A DNA stretch of 64,000 bases from Streptomyces viridochromogenes (GTDB lineage: Bacteria; Actinomycetota; Actinomycetes; Streptomycetales; Streptomycetaceae): NCBI RefSeq assembly GCF_001270495.1, contig NZ_LGUR01000230.1, positions 286,705 through 350,704 of the forward strand. Reading direction: 5' to 3'. Both the position numbers and the translations under genes were made by a program. Every line of letters starts with the position of its first letter. Within the stretch, counting starts at the first letter, position 1. This document shows positions 18,126-28,229 of this stretch, piece by piece. The notes below the pieces were generated by a model. That model saw only the letters and a program-made list of their open reading frames with translations, did not search any database and was not told the origin of the DNA.

Positions 18126-18937
18126 TGTGTTGTCCGGGCACGTTGGTGACAGGCGACACGCCTTGAGCGGTCCTTGAAAGGGGTGAGGGCCTCTGGGTTC
18201 GGTGTGGATTGCGACATCTACAACCGGCGCCCAGGAGGCCCTCGTTGTCCCACCGTGATGCCCCGCTGACTCCGACCGGCAGGCTGCGTCTGGCCCGGTG
18301 TGTCGTCGACGACGGCTGGCCTGTGCGGCGGGCCGCGGAACGATTCCAGGTCAGTCACACCACCGCCGCCCGATGGGCCGGCCGCTACCGCCACCACGGC
18401 GCCGAGGGCATGCACGACCGCTCCAGCCGCCCCCATCACTCACCCCGGCAGACGCCCGCCACGGTTGAAGCAGAGGTGGTGCGGATACGGCGAGAGCACC
18501 GCATCGGACCACTGCGGCTGGCCGCCCGCACCCGGATCGCCGCGTCCACGGCCCACCGCATCCTCAAACGCCACGGCATGCCCGTCCTGGCCGCGCTGGA
18601 CCGGGCCACCGGTGAGCCAGTCCGCCGCTACGAACGCTCCCGGCCCGGCGAACTGATCCACATCGACGTCAAGAAACTCGGCCGCATCCCCGACGGCGGC
18701 GGCCACCGCACCCAAGGACGCGCCGAAGGCCGACGCAACCGGACCGGGACCGGCTACGCCTACCTGCACACCGCCCTGGACGACCACTCCCGCCTGGCCT
18801 ACACCGAAGACCTGCCCGACGAGACCGCCCCGACCTGCGCAGGCTTCCTCACCCGCGCCACCGCCTGGTTCGCCGCACACCACGTCACCGTCGAACGCGT
18901 CCTGACCGACAACGGGGTTCATGGCTGGACTTGACGC
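18126..18937 (+). mobile_element. Left part of an IS481-type insertion sequence, right part lost at CRISPR array 1
   Basis: The left end probably begins near TGTGTTGTCCGGGCAC (18125 onward). A stem-like pair (GAGGGCCTC at about 18186 and GAGGCCCTC at about 18234) sits over the transposase start. The element runs into the first CRISPR repeat without a right end, so it has been deleted or was overrun during array rearrangement. Confidence 0.6.
18245..18934 (+). pseudogene. Truncated IS481-family transposase
   Basis: Translation from TTG 18245 gives MSHRDAPLTPTGRLRLARCV, the usual IS481-family opening, then a helix-turn-helix (AAERFQVSHTTAARWAGRYR) and an HTH_Tnp-type second helix region. The DDE integrase core starts at ELIHIDVKKLGRIPDGGGH (first Asp) and reaches ALDDHSRLAYTE and VERVLTDNG (second Asp). 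The frame then reads HGWT and stops at TGA 18932-18934, just before the first CRISPR repeat. The last ~100 residues, including the catalytic Glu, are missing, so it cannot be active. Confidence 0.88.
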
Positions 18938-21651
18938 GGGACCATCCCCGCGGGTGCGGGGAGCACGAGCACATCCACCCGCATCAGTTCCGGCACACGG
19001 GACCATCCCCGCGGGTGCGGGGAGCACCGGCTCCCTCATCCGGCGCCGCCCGCGGGGCGGGGACCATCCCCGCGGATGCGGGGAGCACGGCTTCGAGCTG
19101 CGCGATCTGTTCCTGATCGGGGGACCATCCCCGCGGGTGCGGGGAGCACTCCTGGACGGCGCCGAACGGCATCTACCGCGGGGGACCATCCCCGCGGGTG
19201 CGGGGAGCACGCCCTGGCACTTGGGGACTTCGCTGGGCAGTTGGGACCATCCCCGCGGGTGCGGGGAGCACCCACCGAGGGCCGGGCCGCCCACCTTGAC
19301 GAGGGGACCATCCCCGCGGGTGCGGGGAGCACATGTTGAGGATCGCGGGGTCCAGGGGCGCATCGGGACCATCCCCGCGGGTGCGGGGAGCACCCGTCCA
19401 GCATCAGCTTCCGGCAGACGGCCGCGGGACCATCCCCGCGGGTGCGGGGAGCACACCACGGGATACAGAGCGGTGAGCGCGTCGTCGGGACCATCCCCGC
19501 GGGTGCGGGGAGCACATCATCGTGCCGCGGAGCTGTTCGGACCGCTGGGGACCATCCCCGCGGGTGCGGGGAGCACCGCACCGCGCCGATGGAGTCGAGG
19601 GCCGAACCGGGACCATCCCCGCGGGTGCGGGGAGCACCCCACGTCGGACGCACCGAGGACGGGCGGACCGGGACCATCCCCGCGGGTGCGGGGAGCACAT
19701 CTCCAACCGTGAGTACGGCGGCCCGTACTGGGGACCATCCCCGCGGGTGCGGGGAGCACCCCAGCGATCGAAGCGCCGGGTTCGAGTCCGGGGGACCATC
19801 CCCGCGGGTGCGGGGAGCACACACTCGAGGAAGAGCCCGTCGAGGACGACACGGGACCATCCCCGCGGGTGCGGGGAGCACTGGACCGGGGCGTGGCCGC
19901 GCTCTTCTTGGCGGGGACCATCCCCGCGGGTGCGGGGAGCACCGCGAAGCGGCCCGGCCTGGCGGCCCCGCCGGGGGACCATCCCCGCGGGTGCGGGGAG
20001 CACGACTCCAGCTCCAGCCCGATCGGGGTGGACCCGGGACCATCCCCGCGGGTGCGGGGAGCACTCGTGAGCGCAGGGCGGGAGTTCTCCGCAGGCGGGA
20101 CCATCCCCGCGGGTGCGGGGAGCACCGCCCCATCTCGAGGGAGAAGAACGCGGTGGGGACCATCCCCGCGGGTGCGGGGAGCACGTGCGGATCGCCATCG
20201 GCGGTCTGATCGGCTGGGGACCATCCCCGCGGGTGCGGGGAGCACGGCGTCGTACGTCCCGCCTCGTATCCCGGACTGGGACCATCCCCGCGGGTGCGGG
20301 GAGCACGCGTCAGAGCCGTCACCGCCCCATGACTCGGGGGGGGGACCATCCCCGCGGGTGCGGGGAGCACTGGAGCATCCGGCCGATCTGTTCCAGGTTC
20401 ACGGGACCATCCCCGCGGGTGCGGGGAGCACTTGCTGCGCAGCGAGTCCACGGCGCCCTTGACGGGACCATCCCCGCGGGTGCGGGGAGCACAAGGCGGA
20501 GGCGCTCGACTGCCTCTTCTACACGGGACCATCCCCGCGGGTGCGGGGAGCACTCATCAAGAGTGTCGCTGAGTCGATCTCGCCGGGGACCATCCCCGCG
20601 GGTGCGGGGAGCACGACGGTATGCAGCTCCCCGTGATGATCCGCACGGGACCATCCCCGCGGGTGCGGGGAGCACAACGCGTCGCCCGGTGGCGCGAAAC
20701 TGGTGACGGGACCATCCCCGCGGGTGCGGGGAGCACGAACCGTCTCGTCCGTCTTGGCCATCCTGCCCGGGACCATCCCCGCGGGTGCGGGGAGCACCGG
20801 CCTCTGCGCCCCAGGCAGCTCGTCCCCTCGGGACCATCCCCGCGGGTGCGGGGAGCACGTCGTAGGTGCGACCTTGGTAGGCGTCGAAGTGGGACCATCC
20901 CCGCGGGTGCGGGGAGCACCCGAGGAAGGACTGCGGATAAAGACGGCCCTCGGGACCATCCCCGCGGGTGCGGGGAGCACCCACTACATGCCCGCTATCG
21001 GCTTGAATGGAAGGGACCATCCCCGCGGGTGCGGGGAGCACAGAACGTCCGCCAGCAGCACCGAGCCCGACCGGGGACCATCCCCGCGGGTGCGGGGAGC
21101 ACGCGATGCGGCACCAGGGGCAGCCGCGCGTGTCGGGACCATCCCCGCGGGTGCGGGGAGCACCTGGAGACCTACGGCGAGATGAGTGTCGAGGAGGGAC
21201 CATCCCCGCGGGTGCGGGGAGCACAGCGAACCGGCAGGTCGAACAGGGTGTCGGGGGGGACCATCCCCGCGGGTGCGGGGAGCACGATGCGGCGGTCGAT
21301 CGAGTTGGGTGCGGCGAGGGACCATCCCCGCGGGTGCGGGGAGCACGCGGTGTCGATGCCGGCCCCGACGAGCAGTGCGGGACCATCCCCGCGGGTGCGG
21401 GGAGCACTCCCAGAACCCCGGGCGCATGACCGATGAGGAGGGACCATCCCCGCGGGTGCGGGGAGCACCAGCCCCCACCCGTTCCACAAGCGGCGCTCAT
21501 GGGACCATCCCCGCGGGTGCGGGGAGCACGGAGCCCGCCGATGTCCGAGTGGAACCTGAGTGGGACCATCCCCGCGGGTGCGGGGAGCACCCTGGCAGTC
21601 CCCCGACCACCCCTTGGGGGTCGGGACCATCCCCGCGGGTGCGGGGAGCAC
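18938..21651 (-). CRISPR. Type I-E CRISPR array 1: 45 repeats, 44 spacers
   Basis: Repeats of 29 bases recur every 61 bases (32-base spacers). On the minus strand each repeat begins GTGCTCCCCGCACCCGCG and ends GATGGTCCC, the orientation equivalent to the E. coli type I-E repeat, so crRNA is made from the minus strand and the leader lies at the right end next to cas2. The phase shifts by one base at the spacer before 20342, which is 33 long. One repeat near the left end (19060-19088) has a G-to-A change in the loop, as expected for the old, leader-distal end. The left end abuts the broken transposase. Confidence 0.98.
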
Positions 21652-21743
21652 ACTTCGCAACCTGCTGCTTTAGGCGTGGTCGGCCAGGTTCTCCAGTACT
21701 TTCACGGGTTCCGACATTTGGCACAGGGCTGGCATTCTGGACT
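21652..21743 (-). promoter_or_regulatory. Leader of CRISPR array 1
   Basis: These 92 bases lie between the first (leader-proximal) repeat and the cas2 stop. On the minus strand GTGAAAGTACT (21705-21695) lies exactly 43 bases before the repeat, and GCAGGT plus AGT at the junction are at the same positions as in the leader of array 2. It should carry the array promoter and the signals for spacer insertion. Confidence 0.75.
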
Positions 21744-22094
21744 TCAGCCTCTCGTGAAGCGGCGTCGTTTGGCGGCGTTGCTCCAGCCAGGTTTGGGAGT
21801 GTTGTTGGTGGGCTGGGTGTTGGGGTTCGGGCGGCGGATAAGGGTCAGGCCCTCGTGGTCGATCGGGTGCCATCCGTGGTCGTGTGTGCGGAAGGTGAAG
21901 CCCTGTTCGTTGTTGGTGGTGTGGACGAGGAGGGCGCGGCCCTGTCCCGCGTATTGCTGGACTTCGTTCCAGAGGGCGTCTCGGATGCGGGCCGACGGGT
22001 TGCCGATGAAGACACCGGCGGAGATTTCGAGGAGCCAGCGGGTGAGGAACCCGCGTAGCCCGGACGGGCAGTTGGTGAGGACGATCACGGTCAC
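21744..22094 (-). CDS. cas2e: CRISPR-associated endonuclease Cas2e
   Basis: This 116-residue protein opens VTVIVLTNCPSGLRGFLTRW (GTG start 22094, overlapping the cas1 stop by 4 bases) and continues LLEISAGVFIGNPSARIRDALW, the standard Cas2e fold. It is the structural partner of Cas1 in the integrase that inserts new spacers. It has a C-terminal extension (RRPNPNTQPTNNTPKPGW) beyond the ~95-residue core, as is usual in actinobacteria. It is the last gene of the cas operon. Confidence 0.95.
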   Translation of the reverse strand: MTVIVLTNCPSGLRGFLTRWLLEISAGVFIGNPSARIRDALWNEVQQYAGQGRALLVHTTNNEQGFTFRTHDHGWHPIDHEGLTLIRRPNPNTQPTNNTPKPGWSNAAKRRRFTRG

Positions 22095-23062
22095 CAGGGC
22101 ATCGCTTCCTCGTCGTCCGCGTCCGCGTAGTTGTGTCCGGAGGCCACCTGCCGGCCTCGGTCGCTCTGGAGCGTGACGCGGTCCAGTTCGTCGGCTGGGT
22201 GGGCGTCCGTGTCGGTGGCGTCGGGCATGAGGAGGTTCTTGATGTCGTCGACGCAGCGGTCCAGCAAGGACGTTGCGTTGATGCGGTCGCGCAGGGCGCG
22301 GCGGGTGCGGGCGCCGATGTCCTGTTCGTCTTCGCCCGCGATGTCGAAGGCGAGGGGGATTCCGATCTCGGTCTTGTACAGGTCGGCGATGTCCAGGACG
22401 AATGAGAGCTCGTGGCCCGAGTGGACGAAGCCGAGTGCGGGGCTGCAGCCGAGGGAGGCGACGACGGCGTGGGCGATGCCGTACATGCACTGTGCGGCGG
22501 CGGTCACGGCCTGGTTGACGGGGTCGCCACTGGTGAAGTCGCCGGGGGTGTACTTGCGGCCTCGCCAGGGGATGCCGGTGCGGGCGGCGTGTTCGCGGTA
22601 GCAGTCCTTGACGCGTCGGCCTTCGCGGCCGAGGAGTTCCTGCCGGGTGAGTCCCGCGGGGTCCTCGTCGGGAAAGCGCAGGCGGTACATCGCGCGTGCG
22701 ACGGCGAGACGGGTACGGGGGTTGGCCCATTTCAGGGCTTGGGCCTCGGCGAGCGCGGATGAGCGGGTCAGGGCTCTGCCGCCTGCGTAGTAGCGCACTC
22801 CGTTCTCGCCGACCCAGGCGACTGCTGCCCCGGTTTCGCCGAGGACGCTCATCGCCTGGTGGGTGATGCGGGTGCCGGGGCCGAGGAGGAGGGTGCCGAT
22901 GGTGGCGGACGGGATGTGGGTGGTGCCGTCCGCGTCCTCGGCGGTGATGGCGTTGGCGTCCCGGTGGACGGTGCAGCGTTCCAGGTAGACGAAGGAGAGG
23001 CGCTCGCTCGTGCGGGTGAGGTGCCGTGGAGTGAGCGCGGCGCGTCGGCCGACTGTCGTCAC
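22091..23062 (-). CDS. cas1e: CRISPR-associated integrase Cas1e
   Basis: The product is 323 residues from GTG 23062. The N-terminal beta domain includes AAVAWVGENGVRYYAGG. The catalytic domain shows ELLGREGRRVKDCYREHA (metal-binding Glu), LGFVHSGHELSFVLDIADLYK (catalytic His and Asp), all present. It forms the Cas1-Cas2 complex that acquires spacers for the flanking arrays. The gene overlaps cas6e upstream and cas2e downstream by 4 bases each, so it is translationally coupled. Confidence 0.97.
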   Translation of the reverse strand: MTTVGRRAALTPRHLTRTSERLSFVYLERCTVHRDANAITAEDADGTTHIPSATIGTLLLGPGTRITHQAMSVLGETGAAVAWVGENGVRYYAGGRALTRSSALAEAQALKWANPRTRLAVARAMYRLRFPDEDPAGLTRQELLGREGRRVKDCYREHAARTGIPWRGRKYTPGDFTSGDPVNQAVTAAAQCMYGIAHAVVASLGCSPALGFVHSGHELSFVLDIADLYKTEIGIPLAFDIAGEDEQDIGARTRRALRDRINATSLLDRCVDDIKNLLMPDATDTDAHPADELDRVTLQSDRGRQVASGHNYADADDEEAMPW

Positions 23063-23859
23063 TGGTTACGCTCACCTGCGCTGGGAAGCGGGGCGAGCGT
23101 CATCAGCCCGCAGCCGTATGCCTTCGCCTTGCCGAGCCCCTGGACGAGGGTGCGGCGCAGCAGGTCGGAGTCGGTGACCTGGAGTCGGCCGTCAAAGGTG
23201 ACGGCGACCAGGCTGACCGATCGCCGTCCTGGCGCGTTGTCACCGCGGGACTTGGCGAAGGACAGGTTGCGCTGGTCCCGGACGATGAGTTCGTAGCGGT
23301 CGCCGTGGTGGGTGGCCTTCTTGTGCGTGTTGCCGCTGGGCAGAAGTCGCTTGCTGTCGGGTTTTTCGCAGATGCGGAATCCGCAGCGTTCCTGCCGTTC
23401 GAGGAGCCATGCCATCTGATGAACGGGGGTGAGGTGGGCGGTCCTCTTGATCGGTTCGTCGTCCTTGCGGCGGATGTGGTGCACCGGGTTGGCGGTGAGC
23501 CGGAACGCCCAGGTGGTGCCCTGTGCGAGCCGGTCAAGGAATGAGGCGTAGGGCCGGGTCTGCCAGCCGGGATTGTCCGGGTCGGCCGCTGCGGCGGCCG
23601 GCCAGCCGGCTTGCTCGACGAGGTGGGTCAGGTCGGGCCGGTCAGGACTGACCACGTACAGGAAGACCTCGGCGGACGCGTTGTGGTCCAGGCGCCACAG
23701 CACCCGTGGACCATCGGATGGCGTGCCGGGACCGGCCGAGACTGTGGGCAGCAAGTGGGGAAACGACGACATGACGGCCGCGTGCAGCGACTGAGGGGAG
23801 GAGAGCAGGCGCCGGGCGCCCGGGCGCGCGGTGTTGATACGGAAGCGGGACAGGTACAT
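23059..23859 (-). CDS. cas6e: Cascade subunit Cas6e, crRNA-processing endoribonuclease
   Basis: The product is 266 residues from ATG 23859 (MYLSRFRINTARPGARRLL), overlapping the cas5e stop (ATGA); a longer in-frame opening upstream is not used. The segment SPQSLHAAVMSSFP at about 21-34 holds the conserved active-site His region of Cas6e. The C-terminus has the glycine-rich LVQGLGKAKAYGCGLMTLAPL loop of RAMP proteins. It cleaves the array transcript within each repeat hairpin and stays bound to the 3' end of the crRNA. Confidence 0.96.
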   Translation of the reverse strand: MYLSRFRINTARPGARRLLSSPQSLHAAVMSSFPHLLPTVSAGPGTPSDGPRVLWRLDHNASAEVFLYVVSPDRPDLTHLVEQAGWPAAAAADPDNPGWQTRPYASFLDRLAQGTTWAFRLTANPVHHIRRKDDEPIKRTAHLTPVHQMAWLLERQERCGFRICEKPDSKRLLPSGNTHKKATHHGDRYELIVRDQRNLSFAKSRGDNAPGRRSVSLVAVTFDGRLQVTDSDLLRRTLVQGLGKAKAYGCGLMTLAPLPSAGERNQ

Positions 23860-24596
23860 CAGGGGCTCTCTTCCTCCAAAGCGGCGAACGGGTCGTGCGG
23901 GGGCACGGTCCTGGGTGTCGAGGCGGCCCTGGCGGTGGGGTTCAGCACCTCCACGGTTGAGGTGACCACGGTGCGCAGGGCGTGCCGGCGGTGTTCGGCG
24001 GCGAAGCTGAGGGGCTGGTCGCGTAGCAGGTCCCCATCGGGTTCGTCGGGACGGGCTTCGCGCAGCACGGTCAAGGACACGGTCGCGTCGCCGCGGCGCT
24101 GCTTGCGATACCAGGCGGCGGCCTGCCAGGGCTCCGCCTGCAGTGCCTCGGCAAGCCCGGCCCCGCGGTGCAGGCCGAGCCGGACCGGATGGGCCGGCGG
24201 GCAGGAGCGTCGGCCGAGGTAGGGCGGATGGACAGGGTTGTGCAGCGCAGCGTCGAGTTCGTCGAGGAGTACCTCCTCGCCCTCGACCGCGGCGACGAAG
24301 ACCGCGTCGGCGAGGTAGTAACGCTCGGACAGAGGCATCGACTTGCCGGTGTCGGCATGATGGGCGGTCTGGAAGTCGCGGACCCGCGTGCCGGGTTGGT
24401 CGACGCGGACCCCGAATCGGAGTATGGCCAGCCGGGCCAGTGCCTCGTCGTCGCGGCGGTCCATACCTCGGGCCGCGGCGAGCATGCCGATCACGCCGCT
24501 CTTGGTCGGGGCGGACTCGGTGGTGCGGCGGGCGAACCGGGCCGAGGCCCCCCACGCTTGCAGGGGGCCTGCCAGCCGCAGGGTCAGCACGCTCAT
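23859..24596 (-). CDS. cas5e: Cascade subunit Cas5e
   Basis: This 245-residue protein starts MSVLTLRLAGPLQAWGASARFARR and continues TESAPTKSGVIGMLAAARGM, the Cas5e signature. It caps the 5' handle of the crRNA in Cascade. Start ATG 24596 overlaps the cas7e stop. Length and motifs are normal. Confidence 0.96.
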   Translation of the reverse strand: MSVLTLRLAGPLQAWGASARFARRTTESAPTKSGVIGMLAAARGMDRRDDEALARLAILRFGVRVDQPGTRVRDFQTAHHADTGKSMPLSERYYLADAVFVAAVEGEEVLLDELDAALHNPVHPPYLGRRSCPPAHPVRLGLHRGAGLAEALQAEPWQAAAWYRKQRRGDATVSLTVLREARPDEPDGDLLRDQPLSFAAEHRRHALRTVVTSTVEVLNPTARAASTPRTVPPHDPFAALEEESP

Positions 24597-25807
24597 GCGG
24601 GCTTCTCCATGCGCTCGGCGACGGCCTGGCCGACCGTCTCGACGAGCGAGGACAGGCTGGGTGTCTCCTGGCCGATGCCGGCGAGCTTGTCGGTGGCAGC
24701 TCCCACGCGCAGTACCCAGGTTAGGGTGGACTGCTCGTCGCCGTAGGCCCGTTCGACCTCGGGAATGTATTCGGCCAGGCGGGCGGATGCCTCGCGCAGA
24801 TGCCCGCCGCCGGACTCGGCGCTCACCGGTTCCTCGAATGCGGCGACGAAACTGATGGGACGGGTGGTGCGCAGCTTGACGACGACTGCATCCGGCAGGG
24901 TGTGGTGCCCGAAGGTGTTGATCTTGCCCTTGGGTAGTGAGGCGACGAAGGCGTGTACGAACGCCTCGACGGCGCGGCGTACGGGGGTGTTGACGGGTTC
25001 GTCCTCGCGCAGTCCTTCGCCGAGATTGGCGGCGAGCTGGTGCACGCTGACGGCGGCGTAGCGGTAGAGGGTCGCGGAGTTGAAGTCGACCGTTCCGATC
25101 ATGCCGGCGCCGGTCTCGGCGTCGGTGTTCTCGTCGTCGACGGCCGTGTAGTAGTCGGATTCGCTGTCCACGCGGTGCACGCTGATGGCGTGGGCGACCT
25201 GGGCGGCCGCATCGACGTTGAAGTCGGTCGAGTCGGCGACCATGCGCCCGAACAGGGCGATGTCGACGGAGTGGCGAGTGTCCGCGATCTGCTTGGCGTG
25301 CGCCTTGTTGTCCTTGTCCTTCAGGTACGCCCTGATGTCGGCGGCCCCTTCGACGGCGAGCGCGGCAAGGCCGTCGAGCTGCCGGGCGCTGAGGAACATC
25401 AGGTACTTGGACTGCGGCGCCACCTCCTCCAGCTTCTCGCCCGCCGCTTCGGCCTTCGCCGTGCGCGCCTTCCGCTCCGGTACCACCATCTTCGAGCCGG
25501 TGGCTGTCTCCATCACCTCGGCCGCCAGCGCCAGCGCCTCAGCGTCCTTGATCGACGCGTCGAGATCCGTGATGCGATCCGCAAGGATCTCGGCGACCTT
25601 CTTCGTCCGGACGCCCAGTTCGCTCGGGTCGAGCAGTTGCTCGGCACCGAAGTACTCACGGGTGACACGCTTCCAGGCCTGGCTGGAGACCCGGGCCCGG
25701 GGAACCCCGCCGTAGACGGCCGACTTCGGGGCTCCGGTGTCATCGCGGTTGAGGTTGCTGGGCGGCACAGTCTGCAGGGCGTGCACGTCGAGAAAGATGC
25801 GGTTCAT
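24593..25807 (-). CDS. cas7e: Cascade backbone subunit Cas7e (CasC)
   Basis: The product is 404 residues. The opening NRIFLDVHALQTVPPSNLNRDD and GVPRARVSSQAWKRVTREYF are diagnostic of Cas7e, which polymerises along the crRNA spacer. The middle has a long charged segment (PERKARTAKAEAAGEKLEEV, ~125-145) that makes it longer than the E. coli protein. ATG 25807 overlaps the casB stop (ATGA). Confidence 0.96.
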   Translation of the reverse strand: MNRIFLDVHALQTVPPSNLNRDDTGAPKSAVYGGVPRARVSSQAWKRVTREYFGAEQLLDPSELGVRTKKVAEILADRITDLDASIKDAEALALAAEVMETATGSKMVVPERKARTAKAEAAGEKLEEVAPQSKYLMFLSARQLDGLAALAVEGAADIRAYLKDKDNKAHAKQIADTRHSVDIALFGRMVADSTDFNVDAAAQVAHAISVHRVDSESDYYTAVDDENTDAETGAGMIGTVDFNSATLYRYAAVSVHQLAANLGEGLREDEPVNTPVRRAVEAFVHAFVASLPKGKINTFGHHTLPDAVVVKLRTTRPISFVAAFEEPVSAESGGGHLREASARLAEYIPEVERAYGDEQSTLTWVLRVGAATDKLAGIGQETPSLSSLVETVGQAVAERMEKPA

Positions 25808-26508
25808 GATGCGTCCTTGGTCGTGTCGGAGTCAGAAGCGAGGCCGGCGGCGGGGGTTGATCCGGCCGGGTCATGGGGATCGGGCTCGGAGTTCTTGGTC
25901 GGGCGGTAGGCATGGAATGAGCGGCCCCACGCGCGGCGTACCTCGTCCCGGCCGCCTGGCCGCTGCCAGTGGCACAACTGCCCGGCGAGCAGGGCATAGT
26001 CGAGTGCGATGTCCTCGCGGCGTAGCAGCAGCACGATCTCCCGCAGCCGCTGTGCCAGCGAGGGAAGGTCCGGAGCATGGCCTGCACGGACGAGCCGTTT
26101 GAGGATCGCCTCGTCGATATCCCCCTTGGGCATGAGCCGACGGACGGCGGAGCCCAAACCGGCGGGTGCGTCCTTGCGGTCGGGCTGGTGCATACCGGTT
26201 CCACGCGACTGCTGGTGCAAGGCCCACAGGGTCAGAGCGACGTGCACGGCGTCTTCGGCACGGGTCAAGTCTTCGTCGCGCGGGGGCAGGCCGCCCTCAT
26301 GCGTCGGATCGTGCAGGGGGCCGGTGTCGATCAGACCCCACAAGTCCGGAACCTGATGGACCTCCTTGCCGGCGCCGCGGCGCAGCCGGGCCAGGGCCGC
26401 CACCGCGCGCGGCTGGTCAGCCAAGTAGCCCCGCTGCAAGCCGTTGATGTTCTCCGCGGTGATTCGCCGGACCCGTTCCGGGAGAGCGACAAAGGTCGGA
26501 GTGGTCAC
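25804..26508 (-). CDS. casB: Cascade small subunit Cse2 (CasB)
   Basis: The product is 234 residues from GTG 26508. It is all-helical with RGAGKEVHQVPDLWGLIDTG, HVALTLWALHQQSR, SAVRRLMPKGDIDEAILKRL, LRREDIALDYALLAGQLCHW and RRAWGRSFHAY, the standard Cse2 pattern. Two copies form the belly of Cascade and stabilise the displaced strand. The C-terminal ~25 residues are disordered. It overlaps casA by 4 bases. Confidence 0.94.
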   Translation of the reverse strand: MTTPTFVALPERVRRITAENINGLQRGYLADQPRAVAALARLRRGAGKEVHQVPDLWGLIDTGPLHDPTHEGGLPPRDEDLTRAEDAVHVALTLWALHQQSRGTGMHQPDRKDAPAGLGSAVRRLMPKGDIDEAILKRLVRAGHAPDLPSLAQRLREIVLLLRREDIALDYALLAGQLCHWQRPGGRDEVRRAWGRSFHAYRPTKNSEPDPHDPAGSTPAAGLASDSDTTKDAS

Positions 26509-28229
26509 GAGCGTGCCCTTTCTGCGGGAAAGCCTGCGCCGGCTTCGGCGGCGGAGTCGGCACCGGGAAGCTGCTGCTCGCCGGTCTCGGCGCCGGAGGA
26601 ATCCAAGAGACCGAGTGCATCACCGAGCCGATGCCGGAACCACCCTTGTGCATAGGCGGAGTTGAACCACACGGCGCCCTTGGGGGTAGCCACGATGCGG
26701 CCCTCCCACGCGGCGTCTCCGGCCTCGGCCAACAGCCGTTCGCTGAGCCGACTGATAATGCGGTGGGTCTGGCGACGCCACAGCGTGCGCTGCTCGCCGG
26801 GGTCCACGGCGTCGGCCAGCCTGCTCAGCCAGATGCGGTACGGGCCGTCCAGTGCGGCGAAGCCGCGTTCTCGAGCCCTGCTACGGGGCCCTTCCGTTTG
26901 GGTCCCCGCGGCCCGCGCAAGGTCGGTGGCAAGGTCACCGAGAACGGCGACGGCCTGCTCCGCGTCCCCCACCGCATCGATCGCCTGCTGCGCGTACTCC
27001 CGGTCCTGACGGTGCAGCAGCAGGACCGCCATGGACAGGTGGTCGTTGACGATCTCGTCGATCACGGACTGCTGAGTGCCGTACACCGCACCGACCACCC
27101 GCGTCCGAATCAGGAAGCCGCGGGGCAGCTCTCCCTCGGTGACCAGCCGGGCGACCCACTCCAGGATCCCGGGACGCAGTGAAGACGCGGCCTCCGCGCC
27201 CTGGCCGGCGACTTCCCGTTCGGCGATGAGCGAGGACAGCCCCCGCCATACGGCGCGCGATGGGTCGTGCTCGCGGGGCAGGTAGACCAAGGCCTCGCCG
27301 CGCTTCTTCTCCTGCGCCTTGCTGCGCCGCCACGCGGTCATGGGCTCACGTGTGTGCAGGTTGTGCGCGGTGAGAGGGTCGCCGTAGCCGAGGACGACGC
27401 CATGCACTCCCGCCTCGTCGAAGTGGAGCCGCAGCCGCCGCGTCTGCCAGCTGTACAGGTCGCGTACGCCCGAGGGGTGTCTGTTCGCGGCGGCTGCGGG
27501 GCCGCACGGCTCGCGTCGCCAGGCCGGCCGGTCGTCGCCGTCGATGCGCAGTCCGGTGGTGTCTGCGGCGACCAGGTTGAGCAGCAGAGTTTCGCGCAGG
27601 GTGTTGCCCTCGACGAAGACCCCGCCCAGGGTGCCCGCCCAGCCCACTCCAAGCGGGTACACCTTGCCGTTCTTGGCTCGGGCGTCGCCGACGGTGCCGG
27701 TCTTGATGCCGGAGGTGTCATAGGCGTGGGCGTGCACCACCCAGCGGGCGGCCTCGGCGAAGCCGAGCCGGTCGACGGCAGGCATCCGGGAGGTGAAGAA
27801 CGGCTCCCCGTTGGGGACGTCGGCGACGATCCGGTTGAGCGAGAACACCTCGTCGCGCGCTGTGCGCAAGTCCGCCACTTGGAAGAACGGTGTGCGCGGG
27901 TGCAGCAGGTCAAATCGGCCAAGGTGCGCATCGAAGTACCCAGGGACCGGCGCGAAGCAGTCGTTGTCCGCCCACAGTTGTGCCCAGTCCTCGGTGTCAC
28001 GCGGCCCGTTCAGGGCGTCGTGGGCCACGGCCAGCAGCAGCCGCAGCAGGGCGAACTCCTGGGTGGGCACGTCGCCGACGATCCGGCGCAGGCTGTCGGC
28101 CTGGGCAAACACCTCTCGCAGGGATAACTCGTCCTGCGTGCCGTCCTGCCGCAGGACCGGGATCCATGGCCGCAGAGTCAGGTCGAACGACAACGAGCCG
28201 TTCGCACGGCTTTCACTGGCGTCAGACAC
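26505..28229 (-). CDS. casA: Cascade large subunit Cas8e (Cse1, CasA)
   Basis: The product is 574 residues from GTG 28229, overlapping the cas3 end. It opens SFDLTLRPWIPVLRQDGTQDELSLREVF and contains RIVGDVPTQEFALLRLLLAVAHDAL and a long DLLHPRTPFFQVADL segment, as in Cse1. The C-terminal four-helix bundle follows. It recognises the PAM and recruits Cas3. Length is a little above the E. coli protein. The last ~25 residues are low-complexity. Confidence 0.95.
   Translation of the reverse strand: MSDASESRANGSLSFDLTLRPWIPVLRQDGTQDELSLREVFAQADSLRRIVGDVPTQEFALLRLLLAVAHDALNGPRDTEDWAQLWADNDCFAPVPGYFDAHLGRFDLLHPRTPFFQVADLRTARDEVFSLNRIVADVPNGEPFFTSRMPAVDRLGFAEAARWVVHAHAYDTSGIKTGTVGDARAKNGKVYPLGVGWAGTLGGVFVEGNTLRETLLLNLVAADTTGLRIDGDDRPAWRREPCGPAAAANRHPSGVRDLYSWQTRRLRLHFDEAGVHGVVLGYGDPLTAHNLHTREPMTAWRRSKAQEKKRGEALVYLPREHDPSRAVWRGLSSLIAEREVAGQGAEAASSLRPGILEWVARLVTEGELPRGFLIRTRVVGAVYGTQQSVIDEIVNDHLSMAVLLLHRQDREYAQQAIDAVGDAEQAVAVLGDLATDLARAAGTQTEGPRSRARERGFAALDGPYRIWLSRLADAVDPGEQRTLWRRQTHRIISRLSERLLAEAGDAAWEGRIVATPKGAVWFNSAYAQGWFRHRLGDALGLLDSSGAETGEQQLPGADSAAEAGAGFPAERARS

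Noticed and set aside
19760..19791. Spacer containing GGTTCGAGTCC, like a tRNA T-arm, suggesting targeting of a tRNA gene or att site
   Set aside because: The flanking bases do not make a proper 5-base T stem, so the match may be chance. A spacer search would decide.
18921..21660. Long open frames across array 1 giving proteins rich in repeated PSPRVRGA, TIPAGAGS and HPRGCGEH units
   Set aside because: They are translations of the CRISPR repeats in all frames; the 61-base period keeps frames open for long stretches. No ribosome-binding site.
23860..24555. N-terminal extension of cas6e reaching 24555
   Set aside because: It lies wholly inside cas5e in another frame; the Cas6e homology starts at ATG 23859 with a 4-base overlap typical of this operon.
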